Part shown: one piece after another, positions 13,483 to 13,532 of the stretch
Numbering within the stretch: the first letter of the stretch is position 1
Layout of the letters: each line of letters starts with the position of its first letter
Assembly (NCBI GenBank): GCA_017408535.1
Contig: JAFQUL010000160.1
Coordinates: 1 to 13,532, forward strand
DNA: 13,532 nucleotides
Direction: 5' to 3'
DNA from: Clostridia bacterium
Lineage (GTDB): Bacteria > Bacillota > Clostridia > Oscillospirales > CAG-272
The notes under the pieces: generated by a model
Told to the model about the DNA's origin: nothing
Database searches by the model: none
The model's input: the letters and a program-made list of their open reading frames with translations, nothing else
Program-made: the position numbers and the translations under genes

Positions 13483-13523
13483 AAAAATGGGACCCTACCC
13501 CATTTTTGTTCGCAGGGGCGAAC
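13483..13523. repeat. Adjacent palindromes at the window edge
   Basis: AAAAATGGG-accctac-CCCATTTTT (13483-13507) is a perfect 9-bp inverted repeat, directly followed by GTTCGC-aggg-GCGAAC (13508-13523), a perfect 6-bp one. Their GC-rich core AGGGGCGAAC resembles small dispersed palindromic elements of Clostridia genomes, but only one copy is visible here, so that link is a guess. Confidence 0.5.
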
Positions 13524-13532
13524 ACATTTGAA

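Noticed and set aside
1..13532. CRISPR array, insertion sequence or phage genes
   Set aside because: No regularly spaced repeats, transposase, integrase or terminal inverted repeats were seen.

Overview
The window looks like chromosomal DNA from a Gram-positive Clostridia-type bacterium, possibly a gut Oscillospirales/Ruminococcaceae relative. This is inferred from strong AGGAGG-type ribosome sites, consensus TTGACA/TATAAT promoters with 17-base spacers, a T-box riboswitch before thrS, a TTG start in aroA, a lipobox solute-binding protein and moderately GC-rich codon use. No species can be named from the sequence alone.

Left part (1-4004), mostly minus strand: a tRNA-Ser(GCU) with its own promoter and a bidirectional hairpin terminator, facing a tRNA-like T-arm remnant at the window edge. 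Then comes an aromatic amino acid operon read right to left: aroF (type I-beta DAHP synthase), aroB and aroA. aroF-aroB-aroA supply steps 1, 2 and 6 of the shikimate pathway. Upstream of aroF is an unannotated 31-codon leader peptide with 8 Phe and 3 Tyr codons, followed by mutually exclusive RNA hairpins ending in an intrinsic terminator. This is a classical ribosome-mediated attenuator, here in an apparent Clostridia aro operon.

Middle (4058-7948), plus strand: a divergent promoter drives a T-box leader and thrS (threonyl-tRNA synthetase). The aro and thrS units therefore leave one short intergenic region and both appear to sense amino acid supply by premature termination, one through a translating ribosome and the other through uncharged tRNA-Thr. 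After the thrS terminator lies an orphan lipoprotein of the extracellular solute-binding type, with no permease genes beside it.

Right part (7985-13532), plus strand: two tandem, closely related 420-residue Gfo/Idh/MocA proteins resembling glycoside hydrolase family 109, each with its own promoter, the second carrying a perfect 16-base palindrome between -35 and -10. Next are an AT-richer Nudix hydrolase that looks acquired and may be leaderless, a YfcE-type metallophosphodiesterase, and an L-lactate dehydrogenase. The window ends with a promoter followed almost at once by an intrinsic terminator (a small RNA or an attenuated leader for a gene beyond the edge) and two palindromes that may belong to a dispersed repeat.

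The strongest new observation is the Phe/Tyr leader-peptide attenuator at 3781-3969; next are the GH109-like pair with different promoter architecture and the short promoter-terminator unit at the right edge.
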